From contig NC_080583.1 in assembly GCF_029962835.1 (NCBI RefSeq), positions 66,697,158-66,761,157 on the forward strand: DNA of 64,000 nucleotides, in the 5' to 3' direction. Shown here piece by piece: positions 11,036 to 22,214 of the stretch. The DNA comes from Magnolia sinica. Taxonomy: Eukaryota > Streptophyta > Magnoliopsida > Magnoliales > Magnoliaceae. Positions within the stretch are counted from its first letter, which is position 1; every line of letters begins with the position of its first letter. A program made the translations under genes and the position numbers. The notes under the pieces were generated by a model, which was given only the letters and a program-made list of their open reading frames with translations, was not told where the DNA came from and did no database searches.

Positions 11036-12620
11036 TCTAGTATGGATTGGGTTGTGGTATAAAGCTATTCAGGATAGTTTGGCTCGAGTAGGTGAGATGG
11101 TTTTGGATTTTTATTTTATTTTTTAAATTTTTTTGAGGTTTTAGAATTGAAATGAATGCAGATACAGATGCAAGTGCTCAAGGACTATTAACCCTTATGA
11201 ATTGGTGAAATCTTATTTTTCAAGTCGGATCGCGACTGGTGTGACTAGCATATCCCTGGCAGAGTCTCCATTCAGTGAATGCTGGATCCCAGGTCAGAAT
11301 TGACTTAAGGCCGCTTTTCCATGGGTTACCTCTTTTGAGGGTTTTGCACTTTGATGGATTGATTATGGTTGATTAGAGTTACCACTAGTTAATTTCTTCA
11401 TCTTTATAGTCGTCTAGACCCTATAAAAATGTTAGGGTAGAGATCCGAAGATTTCTTGCCCTAAGATGACTCTTTGGTTTTGCGATCAGAGATTTTGAGT
11501 AAGGGATTGCGGGTACAGAGTGGGAATGTGTTAGACACCCACTTTACTCTTACAGATGTATGGTTTTTTACTTCACAAGATCTAACTGTTCTTGAGGCTC
11601 TCTTCCTCACTCTCACTCTCCTTGGTGGGGTGGATGACTAAGGGGGTTTAGAATGCTCGAAAGATGCTTATGGATAAAAGGGATGGTCGGTGATGGATGA
11701 AAGAATGGTAATGGATGCTTGATTGAGGATACTTCCAAATTGGTAAGAATGATTTGAAATGTCAAGGGAACTGGAATATTTATAGCCCTCCAACCTAGTT
11801 TTATGGTAATTCCTTCAAAACTTGAGGCTAAAAGGGCTCGGACTGCTGAGATTTGAGATTGTCATGTGGTAAAATCTCATGTGTTGGTTTGAATGACATT
11901 ATGTATAATTTTGGCTTGAGAAAGGGAAATCAAAGTAATTTTAAAGTTTTGCACATGTATGAAATAGGCAAGGAAGACAGTTGCACGTGATTGGATAGCT
12001 GGCCAAAGTACGGCTAGTGCCATGTGGCGAGCGCCACCTTAGGTGCTGCTCATCGTCTACTTTTGTTCCATCTTTGGAGGAGGCTTCTTCAGTACATGTG
12101 GATAACTTTGTCTCATCTTTCCTCCGATTTGGGCTTTAGAATGGGCTTGAGCCAAAATGGCTTTATGGACTTTGCTTGACATGTGAGTTGATTGGGTCGG
12201 CCATGTGGGTTGACTCAAGGGTTAACTGTATAGATTAAGTTTTTCTTAGAGTTTAGGTTCGGGACCAGGTTTAGGGTTTTATCAGATTATTGCGACTGGG
12301 TTAATTGGGTTTTAGGGTTGGTTCCTAGGGTTTTAGGGTTTCTTGGATTTAAATTTAGGGTTTATGGTTTGGATTCGAGTTTGGCTTAGGATTAATGATA
12401 TAAATCGGGGTTTCTGTTCAATCTTTATCAAGCTTATGGGCTCGAGGTGGGTTATCTACAAGCACATTAGCACATGTGAGGCACAAGAGAAGATGGATGA
12501 TGGCATATGTGGCATAGTGGCACACGTGGTACAAGACTGAAGATGGACAATATCTCATTTGACACATTGGCACATGTGGCACATGTGAGACAATTGAACA
12601 TGGATAGTGATGCATTTATT
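11036..12620 (-). mobile_element. Leader, primer-binding site and probable LTR of the decayed gypsy element
   Basis: On the minus strand, the sequence near 11275-11255 contains TGGAGACTCTGCCAGGGAT. It resembles the TGGCGACTCTGCTGGGGA primer-binding site (tRNA-Arg type) of Ogre/Tat elements. Upstream of it, near 11530, is a GTGGGTGTCTAACACATTC stretch of the type seen near the 3' end of such LTRs. I read about 11280-12620 as the remaining LTR. No terminal TG/CA pair or target duplication could be fixed, so the outer edge is approximate. Part of it (12250-12370) is rich in TTAGGG-like runs. Confidence 0.4.
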
Positions 12621-13470
12621 CTCTAACCCTTAAGAAACTCATTTTCCTTCCATAGTGAGAAAATGCTTTTCTTAGGGATATGACAAAAATATAAATTGAA
12701 AAATGGTATTTTCCATAATTTCTTATTAAAAAAAGGCTTAGCCGAAAAAGGAAACTGAGTTTCACAGGAAACACCATCACGCTTTCCATGAATCCAAACA
12801 AACCCTAAGATACTTGGTTAAGAGAGAATGTTAGTATAAAATATGAGAGCCAAATACACATAAAGTAAATTAGCAGTGAAACTTGTAACCATTACATCTT
12901 TACACACAAAAGAATCTTTTTACAGTTATCAAACAAACAATAGCATGATATAATCATTAAGTTATGTCACTGCACAATTATTAGGATGAATAATCACAAC
13001 CAATTTCCAACCAACTACTATTATAATTGGATAAGCAAACAAGCTAGTAAAGTAGTAAAGTACTATGTGATCATTGCACATTTCCTTGTAATTGATGAGT
13101 TTCATACATTTAGGGCACGTTTATTTGAGTATCTTTCATACATTTGTATCTTGGGATTATACTTTGTAATAGTGAGTTTCATAATTTTAATTGGTTTTAT
13201 TTGAGTTAATATGTGCCATGTGTACAATTTCGAATTCACGGATTGCTGAGCATCAAAATAGAATTTCATAAAAGGACAAATGCTAATTCCAACCTCAAAA
13301 GTATACTCATCTCACGCGTCTAGCTGTGCTATGGTGGGCCACACCAACCCACCCGTACAAATAACATTTCTGGTTCAAACTTACTACACAAACTTTCTTA
13401 TAAATGAGAAATACTCCTTGGGAGGAAGGCAGAATTTACAGAGAAATTGGTTGCTTGCCATCAAATAATA
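12620..13470. other. AT-rich noncoding DNA
   Basis: No coding region or clear repeat structure is supported. The ends near 12620 and 12810 carry AACCCTTAAG and CAAACAAACCCTAAG sequences of the kind found at termini of hAT-type MITEs, but they do not pair well enough for a call. Confidence 0.3.
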
Positions 13471-13477
13471 TATGCTC

Positions 13478-13898
13478 ACTGTGATGTGTGTTGAACATCA
13501 ACACCATTAATCAGATGCACCATTCCATGGTGGCCCACATGCTTAAAAATCAATTCAATCCATGACTTGGTGGGCCACACCATATACAACAGTTTAGAGG
13601 GGTTATCCTCCAATTAAAATCTTGATTATCATTTATTGGGCGTACTAAGATGTCGTTCAAAAATCCAGCACATCCATTGCATGTGTCCCAATAGGATGAG
13701 GGGTCATGCCAAGTTTAAGCTGCATTCAAAACTCATGTGGGCCACACTGAGTGCTTTTATAAGTTTTAGGCATGTCTTCACATGGTTTTAGGTGGTATGG
13801 CTTCCCTCAGTTTCGTATACGGCTTATTTTTGGGATATACCATAACCTAAAGGGGACCATCAAATGCACGGTGTTGATGTTCAACGCACATCACAGTT
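13478..13898. mobile_element. MITE-like inverted-repeat element
   Basis: The left end ACTGTGATGTGTGTTGAACA (from 13478) is repeated inverted at the right end (to 13898, reading TGTTCAACGCACATCACAGT). The match extends inward through ATCAACACC and about 27 of 29 positions pair. The interior is TGGGCC-rich noncoding DNA. No clear target duplication was found at the ends. Confidence 0.55.
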
Positions 13899-14600
13899 GG
13901 GCCCACACAGCTCCCCCTCGACTTTATAGTACCATTTCCATACACACACGTATGACTATTAAATTGTTGGTCATTCATTGGATGCATGGTTAAAAAAAAT
14001 ATATATCCAATGGCCTCCTTCTAAAAAATAAGTAAGATTTTTTTCTCTAGCTGCTTGTGGATGATACATACGCATCCAGAGCATCAAATATCTCCCCAAC
14101 TTAAATTTTAGCAACCTATGTTGGAAATTGGAACAAAAATATAACCAATGATGATAGGGTAGAACTAGGTCACCTCTTTTAGTGGTCAGCAATGATGAGG
14201 CAACAGCGAGAGATATGGAAGAGTTGATTGCATGCATATGTGCGAGCACGGTACACCTGTACATTATCCAGGCCGTTCATTGGGTGGGGTAAGAACATGA
14301 ACGTGGCATGTCTCACAGATCAAGCTTTTCCTCTAGCAGTTTGATGGACAAGATTAAAATGGTTGTGACTTAGATCCATGGTAGTTTACCTCCATACGGG
14401 TCATGTGTCAGTCAATCAAGACCATTCAAGCTATGGATCAATTTTGTACGGAGTTCTAACCATTGAATTAGCGTCTATCAAACGGACGGCCCAGAATTAA
14501 ATTGTTTTCTGGCCAAATTGACGGGGCGAGATTTGGAAGTCAAGGTCATCCTATCTTAATATTTATGCTATTCTCCACGGGGGAGTGGGCCATGATTTTG

Positions 14601-15126
14601 GGACGCGGATTTCCTGCGAAAGCCTTTCGCAGGAAGTTCCTGCGCTGGGAACCCAGGTGGGGCCCACTGTGATGATTTTGAGAAATCCTCTCCGTCCATC
14701 AGTTTTGTGAGTTCATTTTAGGGCATGAGGCCAAAAATTAACCATACCCAATTCTCAAGTGGGCCGAAAATGTGAGAATTGAATTTTGACAGTTGAAATA
14801 TTCGTAGGCCACAGAAGTTTTGAATCATTCTAATATTTGTTTTTTCAGTTCATCCCAGTACGAATGACGTTATTAACGGTATGGATGGCATGTAAACATC
14901 ACTGTAGAATTCAGGGAGGTTTCAACGGTAGGAATTTCCCTAACCACCTTTTCCTTTACTACGGATCACTTGAGTCGTGGATCCTACTCAATTTTGGTCT
15001 CATAGCCTAAAATGATCTCACAAAACGGATGGACAGGGTAGATTCCATACAAACATCACAGTGGGCCCCACCTGGGTTTCAGCGCAGGAACTTCCTGCGA
15101 AAGCCTTCCGCAGGAAATCCGCGTCC
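14601..15126. mobile_element. Mutator-like MITE with nested terminal palindromes
   Basis: The 526-bp element has terminal inverted repeats starting GGACGCGGATTTCCTGCG. Right end and left end pair over about 75 bp, through the GGTGGGGCCCACTGTGATG segment. The flanks form a 9-bp duplication with one mismatch (ATGATTTTG at 14592-14600, ACGATTTTG at 15127-15135). Nine-bp duplications are the mark of Mutator-like transposons. Inside each terminal repeat is a second, local palindrome (TTCCTGCGAAAG paired with its own complement), so each end could fold alone. No transposase is encoded. Confidence 0.85.
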
Positions 15127-15135
15127 ACGATTTTG

Positions 15136-17600
15136 GCAGTCTGGAATGCCCAGCATGCACGCAACGTGTTCAGTGGACAAGTCACTACCGTTTAGAAAAT
15201 AAAATCACTGCCATTTAATATTAACGTAAAACTCTGGCCACAATGTCTCCCAAGACCCACATGCATTTCAAAATGAGTTTTTGAAAAGTCCAATTTTGAA
15301 AAGCAGGCAGATTTTCCCACTAACCATCTTTCCATATTGTAACACGTGTCCACCCCCTCTCCATGCACACAAAAATGCATTTACACGGCTGAGCTTTGCT
15401 GGAGCCCAACACGTGCGTACCCGTCAGACAATGCACACGCCACCACACGTGCTCCCATGGCCGGACAGGTGCAATATCCAAGCCATCCATCAGAATGCTA
15501 CCACTAATCACGACGGTCCACTAGTTAGGTGGGCCATAATTAACTGAAGAAAATGTATAAACTTGAAAAAATAGCCAAGTGGGGCCCATCGACTGTATGA
15601 TCTTTAGATCAAGAGACAGGATCCCCGAACGTACGAGGCATGTAATCACGACGCCGTTCACGTACTGATAGCATAGGTTCCTCCAAAGTAGCCCTAGACC
15701 GGCCTACACACCCACGTCATCAACCGTGGATCTTAGAGGGGAAGAAATATACCATGTTTGGCACGTGCCATCGGTGTTGTCATTCCAACCGGCACCGCCT
15801 AGAAGTGGGGCCCACATCTACTGATGCTTGCCGTTGGTATGCTGGGCTCTATCAAGGATGGATAGCGACGCAAAACAAAACAATCTCCAACGGCCAATCC
15901 TAGCCGTTCCTTCAGATGAAGGTGAAAGCCGCCCATTACGCATTGGAGAAAGTCCACCCCACCAATCCTGTGGCCGGGATTGTCCGGATAAGGTGAATTT
16001 GATTGGCCCCACAGGATTCAACAACCCAGATTGATGAAAGACGTGGGCTTCCGTGCTTTCGGTCAATGGTGACTGGTGGCACAAGGGTACGAAATCCAGG
16101 CCGTACATCTTCGACCCATTGTAAACGTACCAAGGAGACCGCTACCCTAGTGCCACGTGTACAGCTACACGTGCCAACCGGCTTTGTGGGAAGACCTACC
16201 TGTAGGTCCTTCCTCCGCGGGTTGCCTTCGCTACCTCAATCTATGGGGGCTGCCACCATTTTAAAATGGCCTTGAGTCCTCTCATCAGATCGATGTACAA
16301 CGACTATCCATACCGTTAAAGCTGTAATACTAAAAAATGGAGCATATCCTTAAAATCATACAGACCACGAAATCCTAACCATTCAATTAATATCTGTTAA
16401 ATGGATGGTCGACGTTAAAATAGCAGTTGCTCAGGATAATGCTATCTTTACTTTTCTGTGCAGTTTTTCTGTTATGCTCTGGCCACACACGCCTGGGTCA
16501 CCGATTTGGACATGATGGACGACGTAGCAACTACGACGTGTGAACGGTTGAGGAGTCACCGCCATTTTATAAATAGTGTAAAACTAACACATGAAACTGG
16601 CGCCTCGATCCATTGCCACTGACGGAGCAGAATTTCAAATGCTACTCTGCCCTGCGCGTGAGATATCCACGCCTTTCATCAACGCCCTCCCACCAATGAG
16701 TGGTAGAGAAAGACTCAAGCTCTATCCGGTTATCAGGAGGACCTCGTATGCCTGAGCCCAAAATCAGTACTGTCTTGCCACTAGGTGGGCCACAATGAGA
16801 GTCGATTATGGGAAACCGTCCATCTTCTGAACGAGTATCTCTCACCAAACGACAAAAAGAACCGAATTCGATCCATATCAGCAGCAGGGCGCTACGCGAT
16901 TGACGGTCTCAATCCGTCACACACGGGGAAACATTGGCAAACGTGCGGGGGTGTAGTAAAGAAACTCCTACTCGCGCGAATAATCAATCATAGTGATTTT
17001 CCTTACAGTTTCTCTTATCCCGAGAAATGTACAGGTACTACGTTCAGTACCATATCCAACTGCACCTCTCCTCTTTACTCAAGAAAGATTTAGGTATATA
17101 ACCCATCCGAACCGTCCAATACGACGATATTTAGTGTATGTAGACCACTTACCCATAAAATCAATCAATCCAATCATCAGGTGGGCCAAAACTGTATCCT
17201 ACATTATATCGATAACCATACATGGATGAAAAATCTCTGGCCAAAAAAATGGTGAAACCATCCCGATTTCAAGATGGATGATCTTCATCATGGGACCGAT
17301 CCTTTTAACGGATTGGATGTCCTACACGTGTGAACATATGGCTGGAAGAAAGGGCGGAGAAGGGAAGCGTAAGGCACGCTGTGAAGTACTGGATACCCTG
17401 AGATCGCCTCATGTCCGTACGAGGGAGAGGAGTTGACGGCGATTTTTCTCACTCACCTTTTTCTTTTTTTTTTTCCGTTTCTTCCATTGACGAGACTTCG
17501 AAACCCCTCTTTTTCAAATCTATCTCTCTCTCTCTGCCGAGAATCTGACACACGCTCGCCGTTGGCAATTCGAACGCCGGATTCTGACGCAAACGTCATG
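15136..17600. other. Noncoding upstream region of the WRKY gene
   Basis: This stretch is rich in TGGGCC/GGCCCA and in CACGTG. Several open frames on both strands (for example 15818-16133) show no known domain and look like chance frames in GC-richer DNA. I see no gene here. It probably contains the distal promoter of the WRKY gene and old transposon debris. Confidence 0.5.
15343..17330. promoter_or_regulatory. Cluster of seven CACGTG (G-box) cores upstream of WRKY57
   Basis: Perfect CACGTG hexamers lie at 15343-15348, 15410-15415, 15446-15451, 15762-15767, 16154-16159, 16168-16173 and 17325-17330. By chance about one per 4 kb is expected. Several have ABRE-like flanks (ACACGTGTC, CCACGTGT, ACACGTGCC). 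G-boxes and ABREs are bound by bZIP (ABF/AREB) and bHLH (PIF, MYC) factors. The two sites at 16154 and 16168 are 14 bp apart. Relevance to the WRKY gene, whose start codon is 0.5-2.4 kb downstream, is inferred from position only. Confidence 0.5.
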
Positions 17601-17617
17601 GGAATTCTCGAGCCTGC

Positions 17618-17623
17618 TATAAA
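17618..17623 (+). promoter_or_regulatory. Candidate TATA box of the WRKY57 gene
   Basis: TATAAA in the context GCTATAAACTCC lies 164 bases upstream of the start codon. A transcription start about 30 bases downstream would give a leader of roughly 135 nucleotides. The pyrimidine-rich tracts at 17455-17540 could instead mark an upstream start, which would lengthen the leader. Confidence 0.45.
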
Positions 17624-17656
17624 CTCCGCTTCCGTCGCTTATAAGCGAAGAAATCC

Positions 17657-17665
17657 AAAACCCTA
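17657..17665 (+). promoter_or_regulatory. Telo-box (AAAACCCTA) near the predicted transcription start
   Basis: AAACCCTA is the plant telo-box, often found close to transcription starts of genes active in dividing tissues. It lies just downstream of the candidate TATA box. It is a short motif and could be coincidental. Confidence 0.35.
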
Positions 17666-17786
17666 GCATTTCCTACCTTTTCTTCTCCTCGCCGGAATTA
17701 TGTTTCTTTCCTGACGCAACCGCCGGAAAACCTAGAACTCGATCTCTCTCAAACTCCATAGGATCGAGGTCGTCAGATTCCCGGCG

Positions 17787-18175
17787 ATGGACGACGACAA
17801 GAAATCCAGATCGGGAGCGAACTTCTCCGGTGACTCCTCGTGGTCGTTCTCCGACGCAGGCAGCTCCTCCGGCTACTTCTTTGACGATCGGGAGAGCAGC
17901 ATCCTTAGCGAATTCGGATGGAATCTGCCGCAGAAGATCGAAAGCCGGGATTGCGAGAACGGCAGCAGTTTTCCACCGCTCGATCTGGAGGAGGGTTCCG
18001 ATCCGGTGGGAAGCTTCGGGGTGCCGGGAAACACGGGCTTGGCCGGTTTTCCGGCGGTGGCGACGCCATCGGTGGAGAGATCCGGCGACGCGAATCCGTC
18101 GGTGTCGTCAAGCTCGAGCGAGGAGGCGCCGGGAAAACCGCCGGGATCTGACGGGAAACCACCGTCCGAGAAACC
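17787..18175 (+). CDS. WRKY57: WRKY57-like transcription factor, exon 1 (residues 1-129 and part of 130)
   Basis: The start is the ATG at 17787. Exon 1 encodes the Ser/Gly/Asp-rich N-terminal region. Residues 38-48 (SILSEFGWNLP) match the conserved N-terminal block I recall from WRKY57 proteins (an ILSDFGWNL type motif). A Ser-rich stretch lies at about residues 105-112, followed by a Pro/Gly/Lys-rich linker. The frame hits TGA at 18177 if unspliced. A good donor, CC/GTGAGT, lies at 18176, leaving a phase-2 codon (CC) that is completed by G from exon 2 to give Pro130. The full product is 296 aa, close to the about 290 aa usual for WRKY57. It should be a nuclear DNA-binding regulator; Arabidopsis WRKY57 is linked to drought/ABA and to jasmonate-auxin control of senescence. 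Confidence 0.9.
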
Positions 18176-20120
18176 GTGAGTGGTTTTTTTTCTGGTAAAT
18201 CCCGATTTCGGGATACGCTCTTCCTGTCCTGATGGCAATTTCGTAATAAAGAGGATTTTGCTTCCATGGCAAATTTGTAATAAACCCTTCGTCGAGGGTA
18301 AATTGCGGAAACTGAAACTATAAAAATTACAATAATCCGAAAATTACGCAATTTTGAAAAAGAAAAAGAATCTAAAATGGAAAACGAAGTTCAGGGTTAC
18401 TTTCGTCATTTAGAAAGATCACAAGTCGGTTAGTGGCAATCTTGTAATATTATAGATATTGCATGGGCCATTAGTCTCTTTTTTATGCATTTATTTATTT
18501 ATTGGAAATACCATAAGTTGCACCTAATGATACAGCCATTCTCCCTAACGTGTCGGATTTTAGAATATCCTATCCGTATAAAACGTGGACCACACCATGA
18601 TGATCGCCTGATATGAAATTCAAGCCGGTCCACGAATACAGTGGGAAACAAAGTCAATTTCAATGGACAGCCGATGGTATGACTTTGTGTTCTTGGGTCC
18701 CCACCCAATGAGTGGATCGGCCTAAATTTTCTTCCAGGTAGTAGCACTGTTTGGCCCACCTTTGTACGGGTAGGATACAATAGGATATAACGTGACAGTC
18801 TTAAAAAATGGCTGTATCATAAGTGCATCTGATCTTTTTTCTTTTTTTTTTTAAATTTTATACTTATAACATATGAATCGGATGTGTTAATCATGTTTCA
18901 ATATTACCCAATAAATAAAATTTTGATTTGATACGATACAATATTGTATTGTTTTGAACATTGATGGTGATATGATATTAGTTAGTAAGGTCATTGGTAC
19001 GTTTGTAGCTGTGATACATTGCATGGTAAGTTGCCATGCATACCATGCAATGAGTTGTAGGTGAAAATTACCCATTTTCATGGTATTTGCTACTTTCTGC
19101 ATTTGTCTGTCAGTAAGAAATTTGGGCTAATATTTCTTGCATTCATATAAACTTTGTTGGTTTTCTTTTCTTTTTTAATTTTATTTTTATTAAAGTTGAA
19201 TACAGTTGTTTGAAGATCTTTTACTTTTTTTATTTTTGTAATTGCAATGTTGTCTTTGAGAAATTTCTTTCTCATGCATTTGCCATGTCCTCAGATGATG
19301 ATAGTCAGTAAATTTCTGAATTATTATTATTATTTTTTTTTTATCGTTTTTCTTTTGTGGGTTTTTTTATTGGCTGGGCATTTCTTAAAACATCTCTACG
19401 ATTTGGATTTTTTCCTGCATTACTTCACTCCACAGGGTTGAGGATTTTCTTTTCTTAATTATTTATATATAGCAATATGGGATTTTGAAACTTGTTTTTA
19501 AACGTACATTATTGATATGTTTGTTTTTATGATTCTTTATAGTGTTTTTCTTCTTTATATGTTTCTTTCTGTGCCATATTCTGCTGAAAATGGATTTTGG
19601 GTTTTTTGTATTCTTATATTTTTATTGCATTTGTCATTTTGTAACATTTATTTCTTACTGAAGATGATGCTTCCGTTCTTTTCTTAGTATTGTATCTGTT
19701 GCAACAAGGGCGATGTTTATTGGGACTGTTTGTTGATTGTTACTGGCAATATTGGGTTCTAATCTATTTAATTGTTGTGCGAGTATCTGCAATGTAGTGA
19801 TAATTTTTACTGCAGCAGCCTCTTTTTTTTCTTTTTTTACTTTTTTTCATTTTTCGGATAAAGGAAAGCATTGTCCATTGCAATATGAGCTATTGTGTAT
19901 AAATTAACATAAATCTCTATAGGGAAGTGGTAGTGTTTTTTATTTTAGTCTGATTTTGTTAGTCAACAAAGATTGGCACAACCCACATCAAATTTTCAAT
20001 CAATTTCAAGTTCATTTACCTTTGGGGCTATTCATTGAGCTTTCATGTGTTTAATTGTATTTTTCATTTATCAAATTTATGTTTTTTATTTGATATATGT
20101 AGGTAAAATGTTGTGTGTAG
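18176..20120 (+). other. WRKY57: WRKY57 intron 1 (phase 2), contains a MITE
   Basis: Donor GTGAGT at 18176 and acceptor TGTGTGTAG ending at 20120. The competing AG at 20101-20102 is excluded because it would put TAA in frame directly after the junction. At 1945 bp the intron is long and T-rich in its second half, as expected ahead of a plant acceptor. A 0.3-kb inverted-repeat element sits near its 5' end. Confidence 0.85.
18527..18820. mobile_element. MITE within WRKY57 intron 1
   Basis: The 294-bp segment is bounded by an inverted repeat: ATGATACAGCCATT at 18527-18540 and its exact complement at 18807-18820. Pairing is weaker but visible further inward (TATCCTATCCGTA against TACGGGTAGGATA). 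The interior carries the GGACCACACC/GGCCCACC wording found in other MITEs of this window. The flanks share only a weak 9-bp similarity, so the target duplication is not certain. Confidence 0.65.
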
Positions 20121-20264
20121 GATTAAAAGCCGGAAGAAAGGGCAAAAGCGAAGCCGCCTGCCACGGTTTGCTTTCATGACTAAGAGTGAAGTCGATCATC
20201 TGGAAGATGGCTATAGGTGGCGAAAGTATGGACAGAAAGCAGTAAAAAACAGTCCATTCCCAAG
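20121..20264 (+). CDS. WRKY57: WRKY57-like transcription factor, exon 2 (first part of the WRKY domain)
   Basis: This 144-base exon encodes residues 130-178 (both end residues split). It opens with a basic cluster (RKKGQKRSR, residues 134-142) that should act as the nuclear localisation signal. It then gives [20 protein letters not shown] and the invariant WRKYGQK heptad at residues 163-169, followed by AVKNSPFPR. The preceding PRFAFMTKS block is diagnostic for subgroup IIc members such as WRKY57, 8, 28, 48, 68 and 71. WRKYGQK contacts the W-box (TTGACC/T). The exon ends in AG with donor GTTCGG at 20265: the phase-2 PR intron conserved in subgroups I (C-terminal), IIc and others. Confidence 0.95.
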
Positions 20265-21856
20265 GTTCGGCTGAAAATTCTTCCATTTGATATGATGGGG
20301 CATTTCGTGTTTTATCCCATGATTGAATTTTAAGCCTTTGGAAGTTTACTTTTTTCTTCTTCTTCTTTTTTTTTTTTTTTTCCTTTTTTTACTTGTTCAT
20401 TTTAAAACTTTAAGCAACTCATTTTGCATGAATTTGAGTCCAAATTCCCATGGGTTGGCGACAGTCATAATATAAATTCTTCTTTGGGGAAGAAGTAATT
20501 CTTTGGTAACCATGTTTTTGAAAAGTGATTTATCAAATGCTTGTCTTGAATTAGAAAAATTGGGTCGCCTAATGGTAGCCAACCTATGTTTTGGGGTCTC
20601 AGCTTCCAGCCCTGGTTACCTACTAAAAGAGCTAAAGAAATGAGCAGAAGTACTTCCAAAGAAAAATAAGAATGATTTGATTTCTTTATTTTTCTTATAA
20701 TCTAATATTGTGTTATTCTCACACACAAAATTCACGGGGCCATGGTTATGGAAAATCTTGTGGACAATCTGCATCGTCAATATAGACCGTCCATTTGGCC
20801 CAAACCCCCCTTTATAGGCTGGCTTTAATAAAAAAAATAAAAAATAAAAAAATCATCCTAATTGGACAATCAAAATCGTTGATTAAGTGGCATGTAAACA
20901 TGGACAGACGAGATCCATCCTAAAAGGTAACTTGACCATACTGGTACTGTGATTTTCGTAGTGTGGCAGAAGAAGAGCGACCGGACCCATTGAATGGTCC
21001 AGATAGGTAATGTGGATGCCAAATAGTACCCATGCATAGCCCACTGGACTCGTTCTTAGTAATTATCTTATATATCCATTTCTTGCCTTTATATTTTTGC
21101 CAAACCACCGGGAGCAAATTCACTTCAATACATTTTTTCTTGTGAACATTTTTTGAATTTATTTATCAAGCAAATAAAGTTCAATTCTATTTTATTTTTA
21201 AATCTACTTTTCTTTTTTGTCTTTTTCTTTTTCTTTTATTTTATTTAGCTTTTCTCTTATCTTTTGAAATAAAAATTCAACCGAGTTCGGTGCCAACTTC
21301 AGAGCCTACAAACATGGTACACTTAAGATCCAGACCGTACATTAGTTGGGGCAATGGATGGTCCTTGGCTCAAAAGTTACACTGATTGGACAGTTACTAA
21401 CTCTCAGTATCGAAGACTTTTCTTGAGTGTAGGACAGCTGCTTAAATTTTACTTCTTGAGCTTCTACCCCTATTTAGTATGTCACCAATCTGAATGGTGA
21501 GGATCAACCAATCAGTATAGCTTTCTGATGTATAAATCCTCAATTGCAAGCCACATATTATGAATGGCCTAAATCTCTCCAGTGTGTGCCTGTTTGGATT
21601 GCGCTGTGAGTAACGTGAAAAGAAATTGTTTTGAAAGTGTTTGGTTGCACCAAGTATTGTAATATTTCATGATATGTGTTTGTTGATGTCATGCAATATT
21701 TAGGTGCTACCAAATGCAAATTGGCGTTCAACCATTCTCAATTACCTCTTAAATCAGAAATGCAAGAGGCAAGAAAAGGAGAAAGAAGGGAGAATGTGAG
21801 CAAAAACTAGATCTATTCAAACCCAAAGAATGGAATCTCATCCATCTATTCTGCAG
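20265..21856 (+). other. WRKY57: WRKY57 intron 2 (conserved PR intron, phase 2)
   Basis: The intron splits Arg178 of the WRKY domain, exactly where most WRKY genes of this group carry their domain intron. Donor GTTCGG at 20265, acceptor CTGCAG ending at 21856. It is 1592 bp and holds AT-rich and old repeat-like DNA (for example about 20740-21130). I see no clear element boundary inside it. Confidence 0.85.
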
Positions 21857-22214
21857 GAGCTACTATCGTTGTACCAACAGCAAATGCTCGGTAAAGAAAA
21901 GAGTGGAACGCTCCTCTGAAGACCCCACCATTGTCATCACCACATACGAAGGCCAGCACTGCCACCACACTGTCAGCTTCTCCCGTGGGGGCGCCATTGC
22001 TCATGAGGCTGCCGAACGGCTGGCCTCTTCAACCCTGCAGCTACACTACCCGTCGCTGCAATTCCATTCGGTGGGCACTCAACAGAGCGCTGGGCCACTA
22101 CACTGGCCCCCAATTGAAGCAGCGGGGCATGCAAGATCACAGGCATCACAGCAGCTTCCAACCGATGAAGGACTACTGGATGATATGGTGCCTGCCGGAA
22201 TGCGCAGCAGATGA
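21857..22214 (+). CDS. WRKY57: WRKY57-like transcription factor, exon 3 (zinc finger and C-terminus)
   Basis: Exon 3 completes Arg178 and continues [10 protein letters not shown], giving the zinc-binding pattern C-X4-C-X23-H-X1-H with Cys183, Cys188, His212 and His214, all present. The finger reads through [25 protein letters not shown], the typical IIc wording and nearest in my memory to WRKY57. About 80 residues follow, rich in Ala, Ser and Gln, ending in a [13 protein letters not shown] segment before TGA at 22212-22214. No frameshift or lost key residue is seen, so the gene looks functional. Polyadenylation is expected within about 200-250 bases (AT-rich stretch near 22395-22450), but no perfect AATAAA is seen there. 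Confidence 0.95.

Noticed and set aside
15818..16275. Overlapping frames of 60-100 codons on both strands
   Set aside because: GC-richer noncoding DNA; no protein family recognised and no splice-compatible neighbours.
17433..17666. 77-codon frame upstream of the WRKY57 start, considered as a uORF
   Set aside because: The candidate TATA box at 17618 would place transcription start after most of it. It has no recognisable peptide and only a longer leader would include it.
17830..18351. Long frames on both strands over WRKY57 exon 1 (for example 17873-18238 and 17905-18351 minus)
   Set aside because: Shadows of the GC-rich coding exon; no domains, and the + frame from 17787 joins correctly to the WRKY domain.
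20102..20103. Alternative acceptor AG at 20101-20102 for WRKY57 intron 1
   Set aside because: It would place TAA in frame immediately after the junction; the AG at 20119-20120 keeps the frame.
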